Below, in pieces: positions 42,587 to 52,335 of a stretch of DNA of 64,000 nt. The notes under the pieces are model-generated. The model was not told the origin of the DNA. It did not search any database and saw only the letters and a list, made by a program, of their open reading frames with translations. The stretch covers positions 27,684,951 through 27,748,950 of the forward strand of contig CM020620.1 of assembly GCA_009829735.1 (NCBI GenBank), in the 5' to 3' direction. Source of the DNA: Pyropia yezoensis. Its lineage: Eukaryota; Rhodophyta; Bangiophyceae; Bangiales; Bangiaceae. The stretch's first letter is position 1, and every line of letters begins with the position of its first letter. The position numbers were made by a program, and so were the translations under genes.

Positions 42587-43065
42587 TGGGTGAGACTGGG
42601 TGGCGACGACGGCGACCGAGTCACGCCCGCAGACGCGCTGGGGTGCTGCGTTCCGGAGGGATGGGCATCCGTCGGGTGCGACCATTTCGATAGATAGAAG
42701 GGAAACAAAATATTTGAGCTTTTCCTGCCTGTTGACGTAATTTTGGAAAATGCATCTACAGTACTTCAAAAGACCCGCCCACCCGAATAGTGCTTGTTTT
42801 GGTGGCGGATCACGGGGTGGCGCATCTCTCCCCGACAACCAGGCTGGCAGGCCACTTGACGTCGGAGAGAGAAGCCGCTGGTGTGAAGCGGCGGTGCGGG
42901 GCACGGGTCAGGGCAGTCGCTCTCTTCGTTTCGTGCCAGAGGCCTGCGTGTGGCTCACCGCGGCGTGCTTTCTTCCTCTCAGCGTGCGGCTGGTCGCCCA
43001 CCCCCCTCCCGCCCCCCTCCCGCGAACCGGCCCCTCCCCAACTGCCGCCCCCTTCTCTCCCCGCG
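42587..43065. promoter_or_regulatory. Divergent promoter region, TRMO / DHDPS side
   Basis: Between the MITE-like element and the DHDPS start. The segment 42680-42780 is AT-rich (TATTTGAGC, TGTTGACGTAATTTTGG), unusual for this genome, and contains a TGACGTAA CRE/bZIP-like site. A promoter role is inferred from position and composition. Confidence 0.35.
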
Positions 43066-44145
43066 ATGGTGACGGATGGTGCGTTTGTGGGTGCGCCCTT
43101 GCTCCGTACGGCCACCCCCGGCATGCCCCGCTGGTCGACAGCAGAGGTGTGCGCCCGGCGGCCGCACCCCTGCATGGTGGCTGCCACCACCCCCGCCTCC
43201 CCCGCGTCGCCGCCCACCACCGAGACGGCCCTCCAGGCGTATGGCCGCACACAAGCCCCCTTTGGCCGCATCGTCACCGCCATGATCACGCCCTTCAAGA
43301 CCCACCGGGGGGGCGCCGAAGTGGACTATGCCGTCGCCGAGCAGCTGGCCGCGTACCTTGCAGGCCACGGCTCGGACGCGCTGGTGGTGGGTGGCACCAC
43401 CGGCGAGTCCCCGACCCTCAAGTGGTCTGAGCAGTACGAGCTGTTCAACGTGGTCCGCCAGACGGTGGGCGACAAGGTCAAGCTCATTGCGGGTGCGGGC
43501 AGCAACAGCACGGAGGAGGCCATTGAGGCCACCCGCCGGGCCAAGAAGCTCCAGTTTGACGGCACCCTTCAGGTGGTGCCCTACTACAACAAGCCCCCGC
43601 AGGAGGGCATCTACCAGCACTTTAAGCACATTGCCGAGTGTGAGTCGGACCTGCCCGTCATGCTCTACAACATCCCGGGGCGGTCGGGTATCTGCATGAG
43701 CGCCGAGGTCACCGCCCGGCTGGCGCAGCTAGCCAACGTGGTGGCGGTGAAGGAGGCCAGCGGGGACCTCGACCTGTTTACCGACATCCGTCGCAACACG
43801 GACGCGGACTTCCACATGTACTCTGGCGACGACGCCCTCACACTGCCGCTCATGGCGCTGGGGGCCACGGGAGTTGTGTCGGTGGCGAGCCACTTTGTGG
43901 GGCCTGAGCTTCAACGCATGGTCAAGCTCTACCTCGACGGCCATGTGGCCGACGCGACTGCCCTTCACCTGAACTACTCGCGGCTGTTTGCCGACCTGTT
44001 TTGCATGGCCAACCCAATTCCCACCAAGGCGGGGCTCCGGCTGCAGGGGTGGGCCGTCGGCCCGCCTCGCCTGCCGCTCACAGACGCGACGCCAGAAGTG
44101 GAGGCTAAGATTGCGGCGCTCTTTCGAGACCTCGGCCTGGTGTGA
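43066..44145 (+). CDS. dapA: 4-hydroxy-tetrahydrodipicolinate synthase (DHDPS), probably plastid-targeted
   Basis: First enzyme of the lysine branch: condenses pyruvate with aspartate semialdehyde. 359 codons from ATG 43066-43068 to TGA 44143-44145; an open frame upstream lacks ATG. Residues 1-65 are Ala/Pro/Thr/Arg-rich and low in acidic residues, consistent with a plastid transit peptide. The (beta/alpha)8 core follows: GRIVTAMITPF, the substrate loop VVGGTTGESPTL, VVPYYNKPPQEGIYQHF (catalytic Tyr), YNIPGRSGICM, and the Schiff-base Lys in VVAVKEASGDLDL. GDDALTLPLMALGATGVVSV and NPIPTKAGLRLQG complete the family pattern. All key residues are present. It is intronless, with high third-position GC like its neighbours, and convergent with SRP54. 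Confidence 0.95.
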   Translation: MVTDGAFVGAPLLRTATPGMPRWSTAEVCARRPHPCMVAATTPASPASPPTTETALQAYGRTQAPFGRIVTAMITPFKTHRGGAEVDYAVAEQLAAYLAGHGSDALVVGGTTGESPTLKWSEQYELFNVVRQTVGDKVKLIAGAGSNSTEEAIEATRRAKKLQFDGTLQVVPYYNKPPQEGIYQHFKHIAECESDLPVMLYNIPGRSGICMSAEVTARLAQLANVVAVKEASGDLDLFTDIRRNTDADFHMYSGDDALTLPLMALGATGVVSVASHFVGPELQRMVKLYLDGHVADATALHLNYSRLFADLFCMANPIPTKAGLRLQGWAVGPPRLPLTDATPEVEAKIAALFRDLGLV

Positions 44146-44760
44146 TGCTCTCCATGAGGGGAGAGGCGGGTGGGGAGGGCGTAGGCGGCGCTGAGTGGGG
44201 GGCGGAGGGGAGGACGGAGGGGGGGGGGAACTGACGAGGTTTTGGGTGGGGTTTGCTGCGCTGAGACCGCGCTTGCGTGGACGCCGTGCGCTAGTAGTTT
44301 TTCTTTTTTTTGCTGTCGATGCCCCTTGGTTTTTGGTGAACGAGACGTTTGCTCAAAGTGCTCGAGAGAATAGCCACTGGTGCCCATCGCCATATCCCCA
44401 CGAAAACAAGTACGAGGGGAGGAGAAGAGCACAAGGCCATAGTTCGGTACAGGCGCGGGTGGGCTAAAGCAAGGGCATGGCGGCTGCTACCCCGCGTTCC
44501 GCTGCGTCGTTGGCGTACAGAGTCGCGCCTTGGTCAACCACCTCTGCCCTGCACCAGGCTCCGCCAAATCGTTGCACCCCACGGAACTCGCTCAGTCGCG
44601 CGCTTCTGCCCAGCCGCGCGCTAATGACAGGAGAGAGTCGCAGCCGGATCAGTACGACAAGACCGCGCCCCCTGTCTCGCAGCGCTCTAGAGCAGACAGA
44701 GACGCACCCACACACGCAGGCATTCAATAACACAGCCACAGACATGCGGCTACCCCCCAG
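44146..44760. other. Convergent intergenic region, DHDPS / SRP54
   Basis: About 615 bases between two stop codons. A T-rich stretch (about 44296-44312) and no AATAAA. No gene or repeat recognised. Confidence 0.6.
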
Positions 44761-46263
44761 CTAGCCCAACAAATTGGGCATGCCACCGCTACCCATCATT
44801 TTCTTCAACATCTCCTGCATGTTGCCAGCGCCGCCCATTTGTCGCAACATTGCCGGGTCCATGGCCTGCTGCATCTTGGCCTGCATATCCCGCGTCATGT
44901 GCGGGCCGCCCATTCCGCCCATACCGCCAAGACCACCCATGCCACCCTTCTTGGACATGGAGCCTACAGACTGCACCATCTTGGCAAAGCGCCGGTACTC
45001 GACAAGGAGAGCCTCCACCTCTGCAACGTGGCGGCCAGACCCTCGCGCAACCCGCCGTATCCGACTGGTGCACCACACCACCTTGGGGTTGTCCAGTTCC
45101 TCGTCCGTCATGGCGTCCATTATGTAGCCAAATGCTTGAATGCGCTTGGCGCCCTCGGAGCCGTTGCCCACAGCACCCTCAGGAAGCATAGAGCTCAGGC
45201 CGGGAATCATGCCCATGACCTTGTCTAATGGACCCATCCGTGCGATCCCCTCAAACTGCTCATTCATGTCCCGCAACGTGAAGACGCCCCCGGTGAGGCG
45301 CTTCACCATATCAGCGTTGTTGGCCAGCCCGGCGTCCTTCATAGTGGTCATGAGGCCGCTGACGTCGCCCATGCCCAACAACCGGCCTACAAAACGCTCC
45401 GCCACAAACGGCTCGAACTCGTCAATATGCTCGCCCGTACCAATGAAAGTGATGGGCGAGCGGGTAGCGGCTACCGCCGACAGAGCGCCGCCACCCTTAG
45501 CATGCCCGTCCAGCTTCGTGATAATGACTGAGCCGACATCCACGCGTGACCGGAACGCCGCCGCCTGGTCGTGAGCAGCCTGCCCAATCGAAGAGTCCAT
45601 GACGAACACAATGTCCGTCGGCTTGACCGCTGATGTCATCTGCTCCATTTCCTCAAACAGCGCCACCTCCTGTTTGTGCCGGCCCGACGTGTCCACGACA
45701 ATTAGGTCGTACCCCTCGGCACGGAAGCGTTCCACCCCCGCTGTCGCAATGGCAACCGGGTCCGTCTCAGTGTAAGAGCCGTAGAAGGGGATCTTGGCTT
45801 TGGTGGCGTTCTGCTTCAGTTGGTCGAAGGCGCCCGCCCGGAAAGTGTCAGCACACACCAAGCAGGTCTTCCACCCCTTGCGACTGTAGTGGTAGGCATA
45901 CTTTGCGCAAGTGGTGGTCTTCCCGTTGCCCTGCAGCCCCACAAACATCACCACGTTGCTGCCATGACCGCGCTTGAGTGGCACCGCCTTGTGGCCAGCA
46001 TCCAGCATGCGGCACAGCTCGTCAAATACTGCCTTTTGAATGAGCTTCACCTTGTTGACGCCCGCCCCCAGTGAGGAAATGTCGACGGCCGACAACACGT
46101 TGCCACGCAGTTGCTGCACAGCCCGTACGTTTACATCCGCTTCGAGAAGAGCACGAGCTATTTCAGAGAGCATCTGCTTCAGCACCGTCTCATCGGGTAC
46201 GGTGTTGTTGCTCATACGCCGAATGGCAGCAGATATCTTGCCGCCCAGCTCATTGAGAACCAT
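44761..46263 (-). CDS. SRP54: Signal recognition particle 54 kDa subunit
   Basis: GTPase that binds signal peptides on the ribosome and docks with the SRP receptor. 500 codons from ATG 46261-46263 (MVLNELGGKISAAIRRM) to TAG 44761-44763, the normal length of eukaryotic SRP54, with no intron and no targeting sequence, so cytosolic. The N domain helices (residues 1-85) are followed by the G domain: P-loop GLQGNGKTTTCAKYAYHY, ADTFRAGAFDQLKQNA, the G3 region VVDTSGRHKQEVALFEEM, ITKLDGHAKGGGAL, and FIGTGEHIDEFEPF. The M domain from about residue 325 ends in Met/Gly-rich helices (MTRDMQAKMQQAMDPAMLRQ) that form the signal-binding groove. The eukaryotic TSGRHKQE version separates it from bacterial and plastid Ffh. 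All motifs are intact. Confidence 0.97.
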   Translation of the reverse strand: MVLNELGGKISAAIRRMSNNTVPDETVLKQMLSEIARALLEADVNVRAVQQLRGNVLSAVDISSLGAGVNKVKLIQKAVFDELCRMLDAGHKAVPLKRGHGSNVVMFVGLQGNGKTTTCAKYAYHYSRKGWKTCLVCADTFRAGAFDQLKQNATKAKIPFYGSYTETDPVAIATAGVERFRAEGYDLIVVDTSGRHKQEVALFEEMEQMTSAVKPTDIVFVMDSSIGQAAHDQAAAFRSRVDVGSVIITKLDGHAKGGGALSAVAATRSPITFIGTGEHIDEFEPFVAERFVGRLLGMGDVSGLMTTMKDAGLANNADMVKRLTGGVFTLRDMNEQFEGIARMGPLDKVMGMIPGLSSMLPEGAVGNGSEGAKRIQAFGYIMDAMTDEELDNPKVVWCTSRIRRVARGSGRHVAEVEALLVEYRRFAKMVQSVGSMSKKGGMGGLGGMGGMGGPHMTRDMQAKMQQAMDPAMLRQMGGAGNMQEMLKKMMGSGGMPNLLG

Positions 46264-46725
46264 GGCGGCGGCGTCGCTGGGGCGGGGGCCCTGTCACTCC
46301 AAGTGACTCCGAAAACCTGCAGCCCAGCCGGAATGCGCACAAATGAAGAAGCCTATCTACAGAACCAACGACACAGCAGTAGAACGCCTCAACGAGCACG
46401 CATCCACCGCCGGGGCGCGCCTCAACGGCGTCGGGAGCCCCGCGTGACGAAAACACCGCTGTAGTCACCGACGACAGACTGGACACTCAGCAAAGGCGCT
46501 GTATGTCTTAACGGCCACGTGGCTTGTTTTCAATGCCTATTGCAAATGCGTCGTCCAAGTCCATTGCATGAAATTGGTAAAGTGACAAGTTACTGCTGTA
46601 AACAACAATGCAGATCAGTATACGTAGCCCCCATCCGAGCGTGGGCTGACGCTGAAGCTTTTTTCACGTGAAAAGTATTGCAAACACGAATATCTAAAGA
46701 TCGGGGGTGGGCAGCCCACTCGTAC

Positions 46726-47372
46726 GGTCATGACCAGGGATGCAAGTTTACGGTGTAATCATCCGCTGCAGGGTCTATTTCAGTATAAATATAGAAATGC
46801 TGACAGTATAATCATACAAAGCATTTGTGGAAGAGTTATGAGTTCCACGTTCCAAATATATCAAAAGTATTCCGACCGTTTCGCCTGGCGATCTACCTTG
46901 TCACCGGCAATGGCAGCGGCTGACGGCGGCGCTGCGGGCAATGCCAGGCAGCCGTTTTGCGGGGGGGGGGCGGAGCAGCAGGCAATGCCGGGCAGCCGTT
47001 TCGCTGCGCTGGGGGGGGTGGCGCTGCGGGCATTTCCAGACAGCCGTTTTGAGAGGGTGGTGCCGCTGGCTGTGCCGCCAGAGCCGGTTGTGGCGGGAGC
47101 ACTGGGAGGGCCTGCCTGCTCAGCTTTCGGCAGGCGGCGCTCGTGCCTGCCCCTCACGCCGCACTGCCTGCGCTCTCGCCGCACGTGCAGTAGCCGCTGT
47201 ACTTACAGTACCTAACTACTACGTAGAGAGAGTAAATGAGAATCAACAATCGACAGGTGGTGCCCACGTTGCATAATTATTGTCTGCCCATCCATGGTTT
47301 GGATTAATACAGTGAATTATGCAGCTGTTTTAATCCGACTATAATTATCCCCTCTCAACCCTGGTCATGACC
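46726..47372. repeat. Inverted-repeat-bounded unit, 14-bp arms
   Basis: GGTCATGACCAGGG at 46726-46739 recurs inverted at 47359-47372, enclosing 647 bp. Its right end stops four bases before the MITE at 47377. The arms are short and half palindromic, so chance is possible. Confidence 0.4.
46927..47060 (+). repeat. Three degenerate tandem units of about 40-48 bp
   Basis: Each unit carries GGCATTTCC or GGCAATGCC followed by a GCAGCCGTTT-like core and a G run of varying length. The units differ by substitutions and by the length of the G run. Confidence 0.6.
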
Positions 47373-47376
47373 CATA

Positions 47377-47605
47377 CAGTGCGACCCCTCACTTGCCCTG
47401 GGGTAGACCAAGGAGGTGGCCCCCCTTCCAGTGTCCGACAGTTGTCCTGAGATGTTCAGATTTCAGCGATCTGGACGGTATGAGCCAATCAGCGCCCGTC
47501 AATCGCCCGAATATGAGCCGCCCGGCCGGGCCACTTCACGCGTACCCCCCTCTCAGTTGTGCCGATCGGCACAACTGCGGGGCGGCCAAGTGAGGGGTCG
47601 CACTG
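47377..47605. mobile_element. Tc1/mariner-type MITE, 229 bp, TA-flanked
   Basis: Perfect 19-bp terminal inverted repeats, CAGTGCGACCCCTCACTTG at 47377-47395 and its complement at 47587-47605, are flanked by TA on both sides (47375-47376, 47606-47607). CAGT-type ends with a TA duplication are the hallmark of Tc1/mariner MITEs. It encodes nothing. Confidence 0.88.
47554..47577. repeat. 24-bp perfect palindrome inside the MITE
   Basis: A perfectly self-complementary 24-mer centred on GCCGATCGGC, close to the right end of the MITE. Confidence 0.85.
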
Positions 47606-48026
47606 TATGTAAGCGTCCCAGTTATTTTTATTTGGCACCCTGCCATATATCTGGGAGCATCGCGATCGTCATCCTTCATGGGCTCGATCGCCACGCTGCG
47701 CGATCGTCCAGCATTACAGTGCAATCGAATGGAATGGAACAACTAGGATAGCAAGGGGGTACGAAACCGAGGACCACTTGTGCACCCACCGTCGACGACC
47801 CCACCGTGGTCGACCCCAGCGTCATCGACCCCAATTGCACATCCACCATCCCACCATCCTCACCCTAGCGCTTCTTCTCCCCCCCGTATCTCGCGCGCGG
47901 GCGGCAAACGCCTGTCGAGGATCTCTTGAGGTCGGCGACACGCATGGGGCTGAATGCGGCGGGATCTCTCGTGTGCCTTACTTGCACACGCTGCTTACCG
48001 TGGTCTGGGGTCACTTGCCATTTGTG

Positions 48027-48770
48027 TGTAGCCCGTTAGCGTCGGTCCTTTTTTCGTGCGGCAGGGTTCCCCTTCCCAATTGTAGGGACCCTATGGGCGC
48101 TCCACGTGGAGGGACCTCGTAGAGATCGCCTCGTACCCCTGTGCCCACCTTCCTAGTGAGGAGGACGGGGCCGATTAGGCCCCTCGGGATTTTACTGGCT
48201 TCCGATTGGTCCCCTTCTATGGAGATGGGACCGGGTCGCCATTGGCTCTGGGGCCCATATTGGGATTCCCAGTGAATGGGAATTTCCCCTGAACGGAGTT
48301 GGACATTGGTCAATGATCCGGGATGGGATGCATTTGGGGTTTGGACCGTGAATGTGTATTTTGCGTGATTGTGAGATTGGGGAGATCTTGAGTGTTGGTA
48401 CTGATGTCCGGCGAGGCTCTTCTTCCCCGTCTCTTGGAGATTCCTGCCCCGCTGACAGGGATGATCTGTGGGGGAGGGGGACCTCCGGACATCTTGGAGG
48501 GTTTTGATTGACCCGCACGTGGCCCGGTGTGGAGGGTTGCTGGGTGCGGGTAAGAGAGGGTAAGAGTGTGCGTGGGGATGCGCGTTGCTTCCCCCTTCGA
48601 AAAAAACAGACTTGCATGTGCTTGAACACTGTCGTCCTGGTCGCGGATCCCCGAGTGAACCAGCCAGGCGGTCGGCGGTTCAGTATCTCTCCGGTCTCCC
48701 CCCGTTCTTGGTGGGTTGTTTCTTTGTGTGTTCTGGGTGTTACGCGCCAAAGGAACGTAAAACCACTACA
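48027..48770 (+). repeat. 5' LTR of element D, start uncertain
   Basis: The right end is fixed by the primer site TGGTGGATGAGCGGGTGAGG starting at 48773. The left end is chosen for its TGTAG start matching the CTACA end. No second copy is in the window to prove it. Confidence 0.5.
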
Positions 48771-48772
48771 TT

Positions 48773-48792
48773 TGGTGGATGAGCGGGTGAGG
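48773..48792 (+). other. Primer binding site of element D
   Basis: TGGTGGATGAGCGGGTGAGG begins two bases after the LTR. It shares the TGGTGGA start with element B. Confidence 0.6.
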
Positions 48793-48804
48793 GGACTAGG
48801 TTCC

Positions 48805-49377
48805 TGTAGCATCCCTGGCCCCGACTTGGCGCCGACCCGGGACTACAACCAGAGGGCACCAGGTGCCAGAACACGCCCGCCGTGTGGTGATGGTTGGCGG
48901 CCGTGGCCCGTGCCCGGCACTGGGACGCGGTGGACTACGCTATCCACACGTGAGAGAGGGATTTCTGATGGGTTTTTGCATACTTGTGAGGGACTTGATT
49001 CGAGAGAAATTGAGTGTGAGATTAGTAAGTGGGAATAGAACTAGTAGTGATAGTGGCCCCCGACCTGACGAGGTTAGACTCGGGTCGGGGCCACTCGGGG
49101 TTATGGGGGGGGGCTACCTGGCCAACGTGCCGAGGCTCCCCCAGATGCACGTTAAGAGGGACAGCGAGGCGCCCTTGGCCCGCGCCCTCAGGAAAAAGAC
49201 AACTGCGCGTTTGCTTTCCTCTTCCCCGTGTGCACTACCGTGCGTATCTGTTTGCTCTGCGAGCAGGCACGTCAGGCAACAGGCATACCACTCTCGTAGT
49301 TCCCCTTTCTGTGTTACCTGTCCCTTTCCCCCGAGGGATATTGACACGTGTCTGAGAGGATCGAGTTTTATACCACA
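48805..49377 (+). repeat. 5' LTR of element B
   Basis: 573 bp, from TGTAGCATCCC to ATACCACA. About 99% identical to 56572-57144. Confidence 0.95.
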
Positions 49378-49381
49378 TATT

Positions 49382-49400
49382 TGGTGGAGCAGCAGGGGAT
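49382..49400 (+). other. Primer binding site of element B
   Basis: TGGTGGAGCAGCAGGGGAT, four bases after the 5' LTR. Nearly the same as in element A. Confidence 0.65.
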
Positions 49401-49587
49401 GTGGAGTGTTTGAGAAGAGACATTTGGGAGCAGCGGTTGGGTTGTTCCTGTTCTGTCCTTTTCTGTGGTTTGGGAATTATTTGCACCCGTTCACGGGAAT
49501 CCCATTCCTGGCTCTCCAACCCCTCTCTTGTGGTTTTGCGATCTTTGGACACGCAGGCAACTGGACTGTGGCTGTCAAGAGACCAAC

Positions 49588-51225
49588 ATGGCTACCCTCC
49601 CTGGCACGACGGTGCCCGAGGGGGTAGACCCCGCGTTCCTTGACGCATCCCTGGTCACCGCGGGGGACGGTGCCCAACCCGGCGTTCTCCCTACGGGTGA
49701 AGCAGATCTGGGTGTGACATCCGGTAGCGGACTGGAGTCTACTGGCGGCCAAGTACCTCCTGCTCCCGTTCCTCCGGCTGTTCCTCCTGTGGGAGCCACC
49801 CCGGGGTCAACGGCGTTTGAGTCCGCTCGCAGCAGACGTCTCTCTCCTGTCGGTTCTACTCCTCAACCTCCAGGGAGAGCCCCTTGTGTGTTTACTCCTG
49901 GACCCACACATGGCAGCTGGGTGTATACACCTCTTCCTGTGGGCACCAGCAGTGCCAGAGGCACCGCTGGAACTGTTTCTACGCGTCACCCTGAGACCTC
50001 GACTCCTGGGACCGGCCAAGCTTTTCCCCCCCCTGCATCCTATGGGGCGGGGAGCTCCAAGACCGGTAACCGGAGCAGCCGGAGGCGACGGCGCCGTCGT
50101 CGTCGCTCTAGTACCAGCGAGACCAGGTCCTCCAGCTCGGAGGAGGGATATGACTGGGACGCATCTCCTGGTCCCACCCGGCGCAGGCTAGTCGAGTTTG
50201 ACTTCCCTGCCCACCAAGTGGGAGACGCCACCCTGAACAAGGTCACGTATTGGGGTAACTACCGGCTGGAGAACCAAGACCAAGGTTACACCCGGAAGAT
50301 GGCCAAGAAGATGGCATCCCTGAACTGGCGAATGCAGCCGAGTTTCGGGGGACATCCTAAGTTTTCCGGGAAGAGACCGGCGCTTATCTTTGCCTTCCTG
50401 CGCCGGTTTGTCAAGGCATGCAACGACAACGATGTGTCCGAGGGCAAGGCTCTCTGCCTCCTGGTTAACTTCATGACCGGAGAAGCGGAACAGCGGTTCG
50501 CACAGGTTCTACCAGACTCTGCCGGACACATTGTCGGGCGTACCGTTGGGAGCTATCCGGAAGCGGTCAACTGGCTCCTGTCCAACTACGCCGACGCGGA
50601 CTCCCTGCGCAAGGCAGTCGGCAGGTTGAACCGGGCAACCATGGAGCGACAAGAGACTCCAGAGGCCTTCGCCCGCCGTGTCCGGGAGATGAGCGAGGCT
50701 TGTGGCAACGTTTACCCTGAGGACAGACTCAAAATGATCTTCTCGGAAGGGCTTCCTGAATATCTTCAAGTGGACGCGGAGAACTACAACCAGGAACATC
50801 GAGAACATTCCTTCCAGCAGTTGATGGCCTACACCCAGGGGAAGTACCGGCAAGCCAAGGCCCTTCAAGCTCCCATGGTATCAACTCCCAAGCCGTTGTC
50901 GCGAGTTCGTCCCGGACCCGACAAGTATAAGGGAGGTGATAGCCCGGTACCGGTACTCGCAGTTGGCGAGGCCTCACCCATGGGGTCAGGGGACAAGTGG
51001 GGCGGCTTCGTGTCTAAAGAGCAACCTTCCCTGGTCGCCCCCAAGCAGGTCAAGAACCAGCGGTTCCGGTCTTGTTGGCTGTGCCAAAAGGAGGACCACA
51101 TGTCCTACCAGTGCCCGACCATTCCCAAGGATCTCCAGGAGAAGCTCAAGCGTCAAGGATTGGTGTTTGCAAAGGCGGTCAACTGGGCTGACCGGCGAGC
51201 ACCCTCCAAGATGGACAAGGCATAG
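49588..51225 (+). CDS. gag: gag of element B (capsid and zinc knuckle)
   Basis: Starts at ATG 49588 (MATLPGTTVPEGVDPAF). A Pro/Ser-rich N-terminal part with a basic RSRRRRRRRRRS-like patch is followed by the Ty3 capsid region (ALIFAFLRRFVKACNDNDVS, AVNWLLSNYADADSLRKAVG, MERQETPEAFARRVREM). Near the C-terminus is a CX2CX4HX4C zinc knuckle, CWLCQKEDHMSYQC. Packages the element RNA. About 545 codons. Confidence 0.88.
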   Translation: MATLPGTTVPEGVDPAFLDASLVTAGDGAQPGVLPTGEADLGVTSGSGLESTGGQVPPAPVPPAVPPVGATPGSTAFESARSRRLSPVGSTPQPPGRAPCVFTPGPTHGSWVYTPLPVGTSSARGTAGTVSTRHPETSTPGTGQAFPPPASYGAGSSKTGNRSSRRRRRRRRRSSTSETRSSSSEEGYDWDASPGPTRRRLVEFDFPAHQVGDATLNKVTYWGNYRLENQDQGYTRKMAKKMASLNWRMQPSFGGHPKFSGKRPALIFAFLRRFVKACNDNDVSEGKALCLLVNFMTGEAEQRFAQVLPDSAGHIVGRTVGSYPEAVNWLLSNYADADSLRKAVGRLNRATMERQETPEAFARRVREMSEACGNVYPEDRLKMIFSEGLPEYLQVDAENYNQEHREHSFQQLMAYTQGKYRQAKALQAPMVSTPKPLSRVRPGPDKYKGGDSPVPVLAVGEASPMGSGDKWGGFVSKEQPSLVAPKQVKNQRFRSCWLCQKEDHMSYQCPTIPKDLQEKLKRQGLVFAKAVNWADRRAPSKMDKA

Positions 51226-51476
51226 GTACACGCAATCCGAGTGGCAACCTTACAGAGCATCACGGAGGCTCTGGCAAGGGAAGCTCCTACGGACTTTGAC
51301 CTGGAGACCGAAACCTCTAAGGACTCCTCGGACCCGGGAAACGAGTAGGGCAGGCGCTCTCCCCAAGTGTCTTCCCGAACCTCCGACGGCAGGGTACTTC
51401 TACCCGTTCTCCCCTTGCGTGCCGTGAGAAAGGACGGCAGTTACCTGCTCAACTGGTAGCCGCCTGGACACCCTGT

Positions 51477-52335
51477 TTGTTTAAGGGGACCTTGCTCGTC
51501 CTGCGTAAGGAAAACCTCAAGATTAATGCTCGTATGCGTGTGGGGGATAGCCTCCCTCAAGCTGTTACGCCGGTGGTTGACACGGGAGCCCGACCAAGCG
51601 TCATCACTGAGAACCTGTTACCTCCGGGCTGGCGTCGACATGCCTGGAGAGCGCCTACCAGAACCCACATCGTCGCCGCATCAGGTCAAACCCTACGACC
51701 GCTGGGCCGCCTTCCCGTCGCCATCTATGTCAACAATGAACCAATGCTTTTTCCCTTTCTAGTAGTCAAGACCCTATCAGTCCCCCTTATCCTAGGCTGG
51801 GACTTCCAGAAGCAGCATGTCAAGAGCATCCTACCCGGAGAAGGAAAGGTGCAGTTCAACCATGGGTTTGTGTCACCGGTATGGGAGCATCTGGACGCCA
51901 AGGTTCGTGTAGTCAAGAACAAGAATGAACGCATCCCACCCTCTACCTTGACTCTCTTCAAACCGGTGCTCCTGCCTCCTCGCTCGGAGACCAAGGTTCA
52001 AGTCACAACCCGGACAGCAGGTCAATGCCTGATCTACGGACGCAAGGAATTTCTGGCGAAACACCGATTATACTTGGCTCACGGACATCACAAGAAGGTA
52101 GAAAGGCACACCCCGTTCTCGGTGCTGATCATCAACGTGAGCCGGAAGCCAATAACCCTCGCCAAGGGCACCCGAGTTGGTACAGCAGAGCCTTACCGGG
52201 GGTCCGCCCGTGCTATGAGCCAGGAGGACCTCTTGACAACAAGAGCTGGCATCCAACTTCACGGCCTTAGACGTACCTCCGAAACAAGAGCAGGCTGGCA
52301 GCGCCACTCCGAAGCCCGAACAAGCACCACCCGGG
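51477..52335 (+). pseudogene. Aspartic protease region of element B
   Basis: Retropepsin-type active site VDTGARPSVI, with a hydrophobic strand LSVPLILGWDF downstream. Lies between gag and reverse transcriptase. Treated as a fossil part; limits are approximate. Confidence 0.75.

Larger units (their letters stand above)
46264..48026. other. Intergenic repeat-rich region upstream of SRP54
   Basis: Near-neutral GC from 46.5 to 46.9 kb and 47.2 to 47.8 kb. Contains the inverted-repeat unit 46726-47372, a three-unit degenerate tandem repeat, the MITE at 47377-47605, and GTCGAC/GACCCC short repeats at 47790-47840. No protein gene is supported. Confidence 0.6.
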
